Source of the DNA: Reticulascus tulasneorum
Lineage: Eukaryota > Ascomycota > Sordariomycetes > Glomerellales > Reticulascaceae
Direction of reading: 5' to 3'
Assembly: GCA_001557505.1 (NCBI GenBank)
Contig: LSAX01000001.1
Coordinates: 4,712,001-4,776,000 of the forward strand
Length of the DNA: 64,000 bases
Shown: one piece after another, positions 47,707-58,041 of the stretch
How the letters are laid out: each line of letters begins with the position of its first letter
Numbering within the stretch: the stretch's first letter is position 1
Made by a program: the position numbers and the translations under genes
Notes under the pieces: model-generated
Told to the model about the DNA's origin: nothing
The model's input: the letters and a program-made list of their open reading frames with translations, nothing else
Database searches by the model: none

Positions 47707-48776
47707 GGCTACGGTTTGATGTATTATCGAACCACGTAAAGTTCCCCAAGTAGGGCGCGGAAGAGTTGAAAACACAGGACCGGATCTAGCATGAGAGCAT
47801 GCAGTGCCGTAGCCATTCTTTTATTAGAAGTTCACCAGCTCTGACCTCATCCGGCCCGAGAGCCCGAGACCCAAGGCAGTCTAGGGTGCAGCCATCAATC
47901 GTTCAGACTTTGTAGCCTTCCTCTTTGTCGTCTACATTTTGTTGGTGCCGTGGTCTTTGTGCAGAGAATCGGGACGCACGGGCGTAGATGGCCTGGCCTC
48001 CAATCATGGTGATTGTCTAGTTCCGCTCTCGGAAGGACCCGATCTTATCCTTGTCGAAAAGCATGATATCGAAGGTTACCGCGCAGATGGTCATGGAAGG
48101 TAGCTTCAACTATCTGTTGAGCTACCTCCTTTAGGAAAAAAGCGTTCTGCGGGTGCTGTAATTTTAAGTAGAGCCATTCCAAACTGGTCTGCAGGCTGAC
48201 ATTCTGATCTTGTTTCTCCCTAGCCTTAAACTGCGAGTGAGATGCTGCAAATACCCCTTGCTCGTAGATTATGCAGGAAGTTCATGCCTAGAAGTCAGCC
48301 ATTCGCCATAAACGGGCGACCGTAGCTTTAAGTAAGCTGTGAGCTTATTTCGATACGAGGCTGTTGTAGACAGTACGAAATCCCCGATAGGCAGGTCATC
48401 CAAGTGAACCTGGTCTGTGGATCCGGGATGGGCAGGTGTGGATTGCTCCCCGCATCGAAGCGAGAATGCTGCCAGAACGTTGACAAATGGTTTCTCCAGG
48501 TGATGAGCCGCAAATATAGTTACACTGCAAAAAACACCTAAATACAACGGGGCTCGACTGATGAGAATAGTGCCCCTCGCATGTTTAAATGTCTTGCATG
48601 GCACCACATTCGGTCGCACTATGCTTCCAGTAGCTTGTCGTCACCCAATTGAATGGGGAATGGTGGGCGTTCATTCTGCAGCAACGCGAATTTGTACGAG
48701 TGAGAAGATTGAACAGACAGAGGCAGAGGCTGAGGGCGAGAGATGGAGTTTACAACGATGCTATCAGATCAGAAGT
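47707..48776. other. intergenic
   Basis: About 1.1 kb between the subtilase promoter side and the 3' end of the MFS gene. Only motif-free short frames are present. Confidence 0.5.
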
Positions 48777-50134
48777 CTAGATGATCCCTAGTAGCCCTTC
48801 CGGAGTCCGAGTCTTGGATAGTCCCGTAAGGATTGTCCCAACCATGCACATGACTCCACTAAACCATGATATCTGTTCAAACCCATAATATCTCTCCAAT
48901 AGAGCACCATTGACTGGTGGTCCAACCAGGACCGCAAAAGACGCAATAGCGATACCCATGCCCATGTACGTCCCAACATCCTGTGGTGATTTTGGACAGA
49001 GTGTGAAGACTACCGACCCGCCAGATATAATTGCCCCCGAAGTAAAACCAAACGCTACAGAGAATATGATGATTCCTGCAGTTGAAGTAGCTCTAGGCCA
49101 ACAGAAGATGAGAATCGAGGTAGATAGTCCAGCGAAAAACAGCGTATTTACTCGACCAAACTTATCTCCCAGTATGCCGGGAATGATTCGTCCAGGAATC
49201 GAGGCACCATTGATTATTGCCACGAGGTACGAAGCTAGCATAGTGCTCATACCGTGGATGATTCCAAAGGTCGGCAAATAAAACAGAGGAGTAAACATTC
49301 CCATGAAGAGAAAGAATACGCCACCGATAAGCAGGACATATTGGATATCTTTGAAAGCCGACCAAAGAAAAAACTTGCTTTTCCGCGGTGGAAGGCGAGC
49401 CCTGACGGTGATCGACGAGAATATCAAGAAGGGTAACATGATAAAGCCACAAGTTCTGACAGCCCATCCAAATCCAACTTTGACAAGCAGTTCAGAGAGG
49501 ACGACTGGGAAGATAATCGCCCCAACGGACGACCCTGCAATCGCACAGCCCATAGCTGCCCCTCGCTTTTTGAAGAAGTATTGTGGTGTTGCAGCCATTG
49601 CGGGGAACATGAGCAGCCCGTTGGAGATGCCACTCAGTACGCCCTGCGCAAGCATGAATTGCCAGTATGTTTTGCATATACTAGTCATCATGATTGAGAC
49701 CAGATACAAGACGGCAGCCGGACGAATCACCTATACCTCATTAGTTGCGCTACCATTATCGAGAGAACTGCACGAACCCAGGCGCCATATCGGTCAAACA
49801 TAGGCCCTCCAACTGCGCCGGACGCAAATACCAAGAATGCCTGTATAGAGCCGATCCAAGAAATGTCATCGGGGCTTCGATCTCGCAGTTGATGTTGCAT
49901 GTAATGCGCTTGAAAGACACCAAAGGAATTCATAAACCCAAGAGTACAGAACAAAATCGATGCTGTCCCAGCCGCTACAAGCCATGCTCGCAAACCTCCC
50001 TCTGGGTAGTCGTCGGCGGCGATGGCCGGCGAGATTTTAACCTCATCGGGTGGAACAAGTGGTGACAGTGTCTGTTGCGATTCTTTGTGGGTGACAGCGC
50101 CTACGTGAAGCTCAAATTCCTTTGGCTCGACCAT
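48777..50134 (-). CDS. MFS transporter, monocarboxylate-porter type
   Basis: Two exons, 50134-49778 and 49730-48777, encode 436 aa. The intron (47 nt) contains a CAACTAAT branch site and joins DRYGAWV to IRPAAVLYL. The N-terminal phrase YPEGGLRAWLVAAGTASILFC and the next helix LGFMNSFGVFQAHYM are typical of fungal MCT-like (Mch) MFS proteins. ISWIGSIQAFLVFASGAVGGPMFDRYG is loop 2-3. About 12 membrane spans follow, including IAGSSVGAIIFPVVL, IPGILGDKFGRVNTLFFAG and MGMGIAIASFAVLVGPPV. Likely substrates are monocarboxylates or small organic acids, but similar proteins in secondary-metabolite loci export products. The O-methyltransferase and NTF2-like genes lie upstream on the same strand. Confidence 0.88.
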
Positions 50135-51231
50135 GTTGAGCTAGAGAGTCATGTATGACAACCAAGGCTGATGAATTTCGAGATGCCATCCAGTTCTTAG
50201 AATACGCCGACCTATGTGGAGTTCCAGACCCGGAAGCCTGGGTATTCGAAAATAGCAAGACGAGCTGGACTTCCCTCTCGGTGGTCCGGATATTGCCCTG
50301 CAGGTGTAATTTATCGGCTTTAAGTCCGTGTCTTGGCTCCGCGACACGGAATGAGGGGGTGCAACCACCGCTACCGCATCCTCTTTTACCTATTCGCTTG
50401 CAATTGGAGTGTAGCGCATTCTATTCTTAACAAGCCATATTAGATCACCGAAAAGCTCATCCGCACTCCGGGGTTAGTGACTAACTGTACAGGCCGCAGC
50501 CCTGGACTTTACCGTTACCTAAAGTAAGGGGAACGGTTTAATGAGGCAAAAAAGTTAGGGATGCATGCTAGTGCGAACCTACACTTAAAGATGGGGATGA
50601 TGCATTACTTGGCAGGCTTTCGTCAGTGCTGGAAATTCAGTATGTTGTTTGCTTCGGGAAGGGCATATAAAAATCAGTGTCGACAATTCCTTGTCTGCTG
50701 CCTAGTTGGGGTATATGTCTAGCCTGGCATTCAAAAGCAAGGCAGTAGAGCATCGGCCTGATATTCCATAATATTTCAGGCTGGAAGCTTTTCTGGTTTG
50801 TGGCGTCCGAGGTGGCTGCATGTGCAAAACATAGAAACCAAGAGTGAATACTCATAATTAACGGCCCCGGTTTGCATCAAAGTCCGGTAGTTGATGGACG
50901 AGAACCACGGAATTTGAATCTTGTAATTTCACGACGGATGTCGGCAACGCTGAACATCGTGGCCGTGCCGGTTGGAAATCTGCAGCTGGATTACTATAAT
51001 ACACAAGCGAATATGTCATCCTCATTCCGTCGGCATAGATGCCACAAGAGCCTCAATACCACTGCATTACATGTAACGACAGTTCATGTGTACAATAATC
51101 AGTCCATTCCACACAATGATATGCCTTTCTCGAACAGCCATGCCATGTTTCTGCGATGCCCGCAGTGCCCAAACCTTCCGTAATCTTGTTGCTTAGCCAG
51201 GAATCATCCATATCTGAGCTTGTTGTTTTAC
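50135..51231. other. intergenic
   Basis: About 1.1 kb between the MFS start and the O-methyltransferase 3' end. Nothing is supported besides the presumed MFS promoter. Confidence 0.5.
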
Positions 51232-52712
51232 TCAAGCCTTCGCGCATTCCACGACACCAACCTCAGTGCCCTCCTTTCTGTGGAACTTCACAATCCTCAT
51301 TCCGGCCGCCTCCACGATCTTGGTGAACATATGCTCATTTCGCTCCTTACCACCAATGTTAAGCATGATCATGTCTGCAGCTGCACTCCTAACGGTTGGT
51401 GGATCAGACACAATTTGGTCCATGATAAGAACTCTGGCACGAGGTTCGTCAGGTGAGAGTGCTGCTGCGAGCTGCGAGAGAATCTTGATGCTGGTCTCAT
51501 CAGACCAGTCATGTAGTACACGTCGAAGCAAGTATATCATGGCGCCTGAGAATTGTTAGCATAAGACAGACCAGTAGGAAGATGCAGGGTATATACCTTT
51601 GACTGGGTTCTCCTGAAGGAAATCATGACCCATTTTCTTGATGGATGCCAGAGATGGATTTCCCACGCGAATTACTTCTTCTATCACCTCAGGCCGATCC
51701 TGCAAAACGCAGCGGTCTTGTGGAATAGTGGGATTGGCGTCCAAAATATGCTTCAGGGTTTCTCCGTGGTTTCCTCCAACATCAACTATAAGCGCATTTC
51801 CTGGTTTAGATCCAGTATTGGCTTCTTTTCCAATCCATTCAAAGTCGTATATTGACGCAGGCCCACCATAGCGTCCAGCTATAGAACCCATTGACTTCAT
51901 CGCGCCAGCGAAGACCTCGGCCCGTTCTTGGTCTAGGTCGACAACCTGCCACACTGTCAAGTCCGGGTGACCCCAGCCAAAGGTGAACGGATTATGTGAG
52001 ACTCCTGTCGGTTCCTTGTTGCCGTACTTCGCAAAGTATTCTTGCCAGTGTGTATAACCGCGGAGGCCGTGCTCGAACATGACACGGAAAAGACTTCCAG
52101 GTGGACTTTTTGATTTGAAGATTGGGGAGATTTTCGAGTGGGCAACATGGCCTGAGGATGTCTGGACAAGCTTTCCGGTAGATACGAGCATGCCGCCGAG
52201 TCGCGCTTGAACGGAGAACTATGGTCAGCGGAGAGAACCAAGGGAACGGACGCTATACAAGGTTGTGCTCACAAACGAGGGCTTCTTCTCCATTGATTGA
52301 CGCTGCCAGCTCTTTGTACGATATACTCCCTTCCATTGGGATTTTGTCAAACAGTTTCCAATCCATCCACTGGTAACAGGCGCCGATCTCTCCCATCTTT
52401 GGGTCCCATAAGTCAGAAAGCCGTCATCACCTTCTGGTATGGTCAATCACTTACTGCAACTGCGTAGCTTCCAATCATTTCTTCAGGTCCGGACACTGCC
52501 TGAAGAATCTTTTTGGCCTTCATTGCCAATCTGGCCTTCACTTGTTTGTCATCTCCTAGCCTCAGCTCTTGCGCGTCACTTAGGATCGATTTGCTGAGGG
52601 CGATCAACTGGTCCTCTGGTGCAAGAAGAGACGGCTTTTCTTCTGGTCCCGAGATCTTCTTGCCGAGTAAGTACTCGATTCTTTGAAGAACCCAGCTCAA
52701 GAAATTGGACAT
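51232..52712 (-). CDS. SAM-dependent O-methyltransferase (COMT-type)
   Basis: Four exons, 52712-52455, 52396-52277, 52218-51597 and 51545-51232, encode 437 aa. The start is the ATG of MSNFLSWVLQR; an upstream extension begins with TTG. A dimerisation/winged-helix region (ACYQWMDWKLFDKIP, SYKELAAS, FSVQARLGGMLVSTGKL) is followed by the SAM-binding glycine motif LIVDVGGNHGE. The C-terminal part has IYLLRRVLHDWSDE with the catalytic His, then LIMDQIVSDPP and MLNIGGKERNEHMF. This is the plant-COMT-like class II fold common in fungal polyketide and alkaloid tailoring. The second intron uses GTTTGT, not the nearby GTGAGC, because only that joins LFSVQARL in frame. The substrate is unknown, and no PKS or NRPS lies in the window. 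Confidence 0.9.
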
Positions 52713-53722
52713 GTTGATGAAAATGCAATGTTTGGACAAATGAATCAAGAGGAAGGTTGGTCTGCAGTAGGTAAGTTGAACACCAACTGGAATTGTAGCC
52801 AGTCAAATTCTTCATTGAGGCTCACTATAGGTGCTTGTTCGTAGGTTTTATGCCAGCCTGAAAGATTGACAGTACCCACATCCCGGATCTCCCATCTTGC
52901 CGGACCATAGCTCAAAGGAATCGCCAAGAGGAGTTATCAGCCAAGTAATGGATTTCCCCAATTCGCCATGACATTTGATGAAACTTGTTGGTGACTATCT
53001 GTGGGATAGATATGCCAAGGGCTGCCAAGCTGCATGGGCTCAGTGACAGAGATATGATTCATCCGTCTCAATATTGCCGGATTACCAGGCCCCACGACAA
53101 GCCGCGAATCAAAGTCTGCCTCGCCAAACGTGTGTGTAGTGACATCGAGGCATCTCGTGTCTGTAGTTCTACTACATTGTGCTACCCAGGTTCATGTCGT
53201 GACAGATGGCAGCGCCACAATTGAAACCTTTCAAAGTGTGGATTACTGCAGATGGGAGAATATCGTGGCTGCCCAAACCGCATCCCATGATGTCATCCTT
53301 GTGAGGTTACTATCTCTTAGTTTGGATCCAGCTTTAACCGGTATATATTGTCCAGTAATATCACGGAGCCATCTTCCCGTGCTGCACCAACGTCGCTTGC
53401 ATCCCGTTGGTTCTGTCGAGCTGAGACTGTTGATAGCCGATTTGATCAGGCGTGAGAATTATCATGCACAGAAAAGGCCATTCAAATTCGCTACGTTCGC
53501 GAACATTCGAACAGACTTATTGGAAATTTCAAGCGAAAAGTCACGACTTGTAGCTAGCCGCCTTTGAAATGATTCGATCTCTTTCTTGTTATCTGCATAT
53601 CTAGTGACAATGGTGGGCACGATTGGCTTGCGCGATGCAACACAACACTCCCTATCGCATCAGAATGCGCCAATTAAACTCGTTTAGAGCCTGAATCCCC
53701 CCATCCTCCCCCGGCCTGAACT
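52713..53722. other. intergenic
   Basis: About 1 kb between the O-methyltransferase start and the NTF2-like gene's 3' end. A plus-strand frame (53130-53567) has no domain, conserved start context or intron, so it is not called. Confidence 0.5.
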
Positions 53723-54322
53723 CTACATTCCCTCAACCTTCCTCGGGGGAGGCGCAAGGATCGCGGGATCTGGACGCTCAGGGGTCCAAGTTTCGCCCTC
53801 CCAAGTATAGCTACCACCCATGTTCAAGAGCCACGTCAACGCGTTGAACTCCACATCGATTCTGAGTATCTTCCAGATATCATCTTCCCAGACAGTCTCG
53901 AAAATGGTGATTCCCTTGGATGGCAGATTCGCCTCGCCGAAGGAGGCCTTCCATTGCAAAGCCACTGTTTTGCACTCGAAGGCATCGATAGAAAGAATCT
54001 CGACTGGGAAGTGCACGTTGGAGTATTGCACATCGAGGAATACCTGCTTCGTGGGGAAGGTCGGCCCGCCAAGGGGTAAATGGATGAACGTGTTGATAGA
54101 GTCGCTGGTGTCGACGAAATCCTTCGATATGTACTTCTCACCGATCTCTTCAGTGTACTCGGCGATCTGTTGGCGGTAGATATCCACCATAAATTCCATT
54201 TCTTCAACAGTCATGCATTTTGCAGTATCCTGTCGGCGAAAGCGCAATGGTGGACCCAGAGATTGTGGTCGTGCCGCTGCTAGCCCTGTAAGGGCAACGA
54301 GAGTGAGAACACTGGCACGCAT
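53723..54322 (-). CDS. secreted NTF2-like domain protein
   Basis: A single exon of 199 aa. The leader MRASVLTLVALTGLAAA is a signal peptide, followed by a dibasic-rich RFRRQDTAKC and then the domain. CMTVEEMEFMVDIYRQQIAEYTEE, KYISKDFVDTSDSINTF, ECKTVALQWKASFG and ITIFETVWEDDIWKILRIDVEFNALTWLLNMGG correspond to the helix-plus-curved-sheet NTF2-like fold common in fungal secreted proteins. The chain ends with a proline-rich tail. NTF2-like folds serve both enzymes (SnoaL-type) and binders. A signal peptide argues against a direct role with the cytosolic O-methyltransferase next door. Function unknown; the gene model is simple and solid. Confidence 0.85.
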   Translation of the reverse strand: MRASVLTLVALTGLAAARPQSLGPPLRFRRQDTAKCMTVEEMEFMVDIYRQQIAEYTEEIGEKYISKDFVDTSDSINTFIHLPLGGPTFPTKQVFLDVQYSNVHFPVEILSIDAFECKTVALQWKASFGEANLPSKGITIFETVWEDDIWKILRIDVEFNALTWLLNMGGSYTWEGETWTPERPDPAILAPPPRKVEGM

Positions 54323-56732
54323 ATTGAAGCAAGTGACGAAGGATGAAGTTCGAGAATGAAATTAGATACAATCGTGCGGATGATTGGGAGGACACGCAAT
54401 TGACAGTGTCACAAGCTCGGGGTATCACAAGCTTTTATTTGTACTTCTATCAATAGATGAGCATCTCCCTCGCATCTCCTCTTTTCTCCGACTCGATCAT
54501 AATTGAATTGTGGAACCGGATGCTAGAGTCTCCTCGTCAATGCTTCGAAATATCCAGGAATTGCTTCAAATCAGTCCATACCGGACCTCCAGCGCCATGC
54601 ATTGTGCCGTGTCCGTCCAGAAATTTATTACTCTAGATCTCTAAATATGGGCTGAGGACTGGAAGCTCAGGAGATATTGCATGTGCTTGGCGTTAAAAGG
54701 ATTGAAAATAGCGAAGCTTGTGCAGTCTGTTCCAGGACCGAGTCGCTGGGATTTAGCCGGTCCGGACTGGGACCTCTTGGCCTCATCACGGGCGCACGCG
54801 GAGCTGATTGGCGCCGATATACGGATTAGTGTGCATTCGCACGTCCGTAAATTGCGTATTCTTGGCGATCTCTTGGCTCAATCACTTGGTTAAGTTTGGA
54901 TGACGGGGCTAGGAGACGAAGCGGATGGAGAAAAGAACTGCTGTCAAAAGCTGGTGTTTTCTTGTTACCTTTGCCCCTGGCAGGAATCGAGTAAGGATCT
55001 GGATTGGTTTGGTATTTGTGAGTAGTCTCCAGTATTGTAGAAAATGCTCGATACATGCGGGTGGTCTTGAAGTCCATGGAAGCTCATAACATGTTGTACC
55101 AAACTGTATCGAATTCCAGATGCACTGCGAGCATATTCCCGAATGCTGTAAAGAGATATGTTGAACTTTCACCAGAGCGTTGTCCTCGTGAAGCCCCAAT
55201 ATCATAGTGAGTTGGGGTTCAAGCTGTCCAAGACACAGAGAGGGCTGGTACGTGGCAACCGGCCGAGTAGGGAAGACTGACCTGGAGCGTTCAGCATGGT
55301 TGAAATGATCAGATGTACAGAGTTTCAACGCCTCTGCATCCACAATGGATCGTCTCTTGCAGTATATTTGATAGTACTCATTCGCTACGGTTGCCTAGAC
55401 TTGAACCACGCTTCTAGCAGCTCTTTGACCGTCGAAGCATCACACTTGACTTAAGTACAGGTGTGGTAAAACAAGACAACAACGTATAGAATCAAGTGAC
55501 TACAATAAATAAAGCTACCTACTCTAAGAGTTGATACTATCTCTTGTCTTGCGGCTGAGCTTCGACAAGGCATGCAAGACTAGCTTGGTTGATACTCAGT
55601 CCTTCAGACTCGGCCACTGCACTCCTCTAATAGGCGATATACAGGTTCGGTCAGCAAGCATAGTTTTCGATCATAACAAGAATGGTGTACATGAAATTGA
55701 AAACGAAATGCATCCGGGTGGCGTGTAAAGACAATTAGCATTAGGGTTCAATATGGTCCGATCCCAGACTTGGCGGGTCGGCGTGGACACGTGAACCAGA
55801 GGTTTACCAGATACTAATCCAAGTGCTTATCCCATCTACTTGATCTGCAAGGCTGCCTTTTGATTTACATGAGATACAGGCAACGCAGAATTGCCTTGGT
55901 CGGACATTCGAACTCCTTGCTCAACTTCCTCCACAACATATTCGAAGAATTTGCCCATTTTCTCATACACCAACGTCTTGTGGTGCATTGCATATGAATT
56001 TCCGCAACCTGGCGCACTCATTCCATAACTGTTCTGGACTTGACTTTTGAATTGACTCTCATATTGTGGACCATAGCAGTGTCATCTTTATTGCAGAGGA
56101 GCGCGGCGGATATGGTCCTGTTTGCTTTGTTTAAAAATTAGTCGAACGTTGTCTCACTGTCGACGACACAGCCCACACTCGTAACTCCCTACATAGTAAA
56201 GCACCATTCGATTGAGCGTTGACGCTAATGGAGTCACGAAACCGACATTGACAACCAATCACTGCTTTCAACACTACAAAACTAAAGAGAGTAGCATGTT
56301 CGTGTAGGCTAAAATGGCCTCAGTATAGCCTTTTTTCGGTGTCAAGTCGGTACCTGGCAAGGTTGCAGCGATGATACTAAGTTTAGCCTTGAATTAATTA
56401 GCTGAAAATTTTCAGTTACACTCTGGCATCCCGATGTATGCTAGTTATGCTGTAGTGTCAGGTCAGCAGTGCGAAGACTGCGGTACTCAAGGTCTGAGGC
56501 AGTTCGGTGAGTGGTCTTACCCGGAATTTGACAGTTACGATAGTGGCCCGGGCGCCAATAAGGGGAGTTCATGATGCGGAGAAGACAAGTATGCAAAATT
56601 TCAAACATACTATAAACTTGCCGTACCTCATGTTTCTGGAACATGAACCTTGGATATGAATATTCGACCAGAATTTATCGGACTACTGCAAAAGCACGCC
56701 CATCGTCGAGAAGCAAAATTCACTCTACAAAA
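54323..56732. other. long gene-free region
   Basis: About 2.4 kb between the divergent NTF2-like and three-module cysteine genes. Frames near 54681-54893 and 54909-55343 show no motif. The promoter of the cysteine-module gene (TATAAAC) is at its right end. Nothing else is supported. Confidence 0.5.
56611..56617 (+). promoter_or_regulatory. TATA-like element for the three-module cysteine protein
   Basis: TATAAAC about 120 bases upstream of the ATG at 56733. Confidence 0.35.
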
Positions 56733-57227
56733 ATGAAGCTTCAGCTGTCTCTTCTTGCTATCTTGCCTTTGTCTCTATCTAATCCTATAGAGGAAAGACA
56801 GAGAGTTGGGCCAGAAATCCCAATAAGAATTAGCCCAGACATTTGTGGCGGTTTCTCCCCCGAGCCCCGGACGTGTGTCAAGGGACAGGTCTGCGCTCCA
56901 ACCCAGCCGCCTGGTTCTTTCGATTTCCCCGGCGACTGCATCCTTCAGTCATGTGGTGGATTTAGTCCCACACCGGCTTTGTGTCCAAATGGTCAGACAT
57001 GCGTCTACAACCATACTGTCATCACCGATATTCCAGGCCGATGCCTAACGGAGAAACTCGCCTGCGGGGGAAAGGGCAACATAGGAAAGTGCCCCAGCGG
57101 GTGGGAGTGCATACCAAACCCAAGATACGATTGTGCTTGGGAGAAGAATGCGAAGGACTGTCCTGGGTTGTGTGCGCCAAGAGGGGCGTTGGTTGTTGAG
57201 CTACCATGGAAGGGCTGGGATGCCTAA
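56733..57227 (+). CDS. secreted protein of three cysteine modules (14 Cys)
   Basis: A single exon of 164 aa from MKLQLSLLAILPLSLS, a clear signal peptide; the frame upstream to 56643 lacks one and is probably leader RNA. The mature part contains two tandem modules of the form C-G-G-F-S-P-x-P-x2-C-x2-G-Q-x-C followed by a Cys (CGGFSPEPRTCVKGQVC and CGGFSPTPALCPNGQTC). A third, six-cysteine module follows: ACGGKGNIGKCPSGWEC, then DDC-like YDCAWEKNAKDCPGLC. The third resembles the CGG...CP.G..C...D.C......DC.G.C domain widespread in fungal secreted proteins. There are 14 cysteines, all in modules. This is a candidate effector or wall-associated protein; the biochemical role is unknown. The internal repetition suggests growth by module duplication. 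Confidence 0.82.
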   Translation: MKLQLSLLAILPLSLSNPIEERQRVGPEIPIRISPDICGGFSPEPRTCVKGQVCAPTQPPGSFDFPGDCILQSCGGFSPTPALCPNGQTCVYNHTVITDIPGRCLTEKLACGGKGNIGKCPSGWECIPNPRYDCAWEKNAKDCPGLCAPRGALVVELPWKGWDA

Positions 57228-58041
57228 TCGATCTCGCTTCAAGTTCCAAGACTGTACTAGCTTACGGCACTCTGTCTTGCCTATGTAAGGCTGGCCTTTG
57301 TTATAGGCTTGTTAGTGTTGGCCTTTCTAGGTGGAAAAAGTTGCTCGTGGAATCTATATCTTACAATATCACAAAGCTTATACCATTGAATGAACAACGC
57401 AAGGTGCTTGGCTTCGCGGACAACTCGCATTTCTGGTCAATATCCGGAAGAATAGTAACTACTCAAGCGGCAATACATGATCGCTAGATCAAGTCATGGG
57501 GCATCAGAATAAAACAGTTCGATCATCTGGGGCCACGGTGGCTCCGTTCACACAGACTGGTACGTGTACGCTAGAGACGAACAGCTGGCTAGCCAAAGCC
57601 CGTCTCATGGAACACATGGGACATTCAAGGGTCCATCTCGTTCCCCGCATCGGTTCAGGTATGTGTCTACCGACAGCAATGATAGGTGCTTCAAGCTCTC
57701 CCCAGTCCAATCGACACTGCATGGTGGCTTTATCATTTGGGTTGATGATCCACTCTTCCCCAAATCAGCAAGTCCTTCATAACTGATTCGTTGCCATCCA
57801 CGGGCAAGTGGATACGCGGTGAGGTTCGGGCGTTAGTGACGACGGCCGTGCTAGCGGGCAAGGTGCAGGAGAACGCTCGACCAGGTACAGCTTCATGCTT
57901 TGCGCCTCCGTTCCCCACCACGATTAAGGTAAAGTGGTATAATAGTTTTGAACAGCATCATGCTTTGCTGAGAGTTTTTCTTGCTGCATTCGCCTTCCCT
58001 CCAAAATCTCCAAGGCTCGAGCATCAATCGCATGTTTGAAG
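57228..58041. other. intergenic, promoter of the fusion gene
   Basis: About 0.8 kb containing a TATA-like TATAATAG (57938-57945) and two GATA-type sites (TGATAG near 57680, and TGATAA on the minus strand at 57730-57735). No gene is supported. Confidence 0.5.
57938..57945 (+). promoter_or_regulatory. TATA-like element for the DUF1989-CE4 gene
   Basis: TATAATAG about 100 bases before the ATG at 58042. Confidence 0.35.

Noticed and set aside
53130..53567. Plus-strand frame of 145 codons upstream of the O-methyltransferase
   Set aside because: No motif, no partner exons and low complexity; likely chance.
55895..55925. TTCGAAT-like match to a tRNA T-loop on the minus strand
   Set aside because: No A box or cloverleaf around it.
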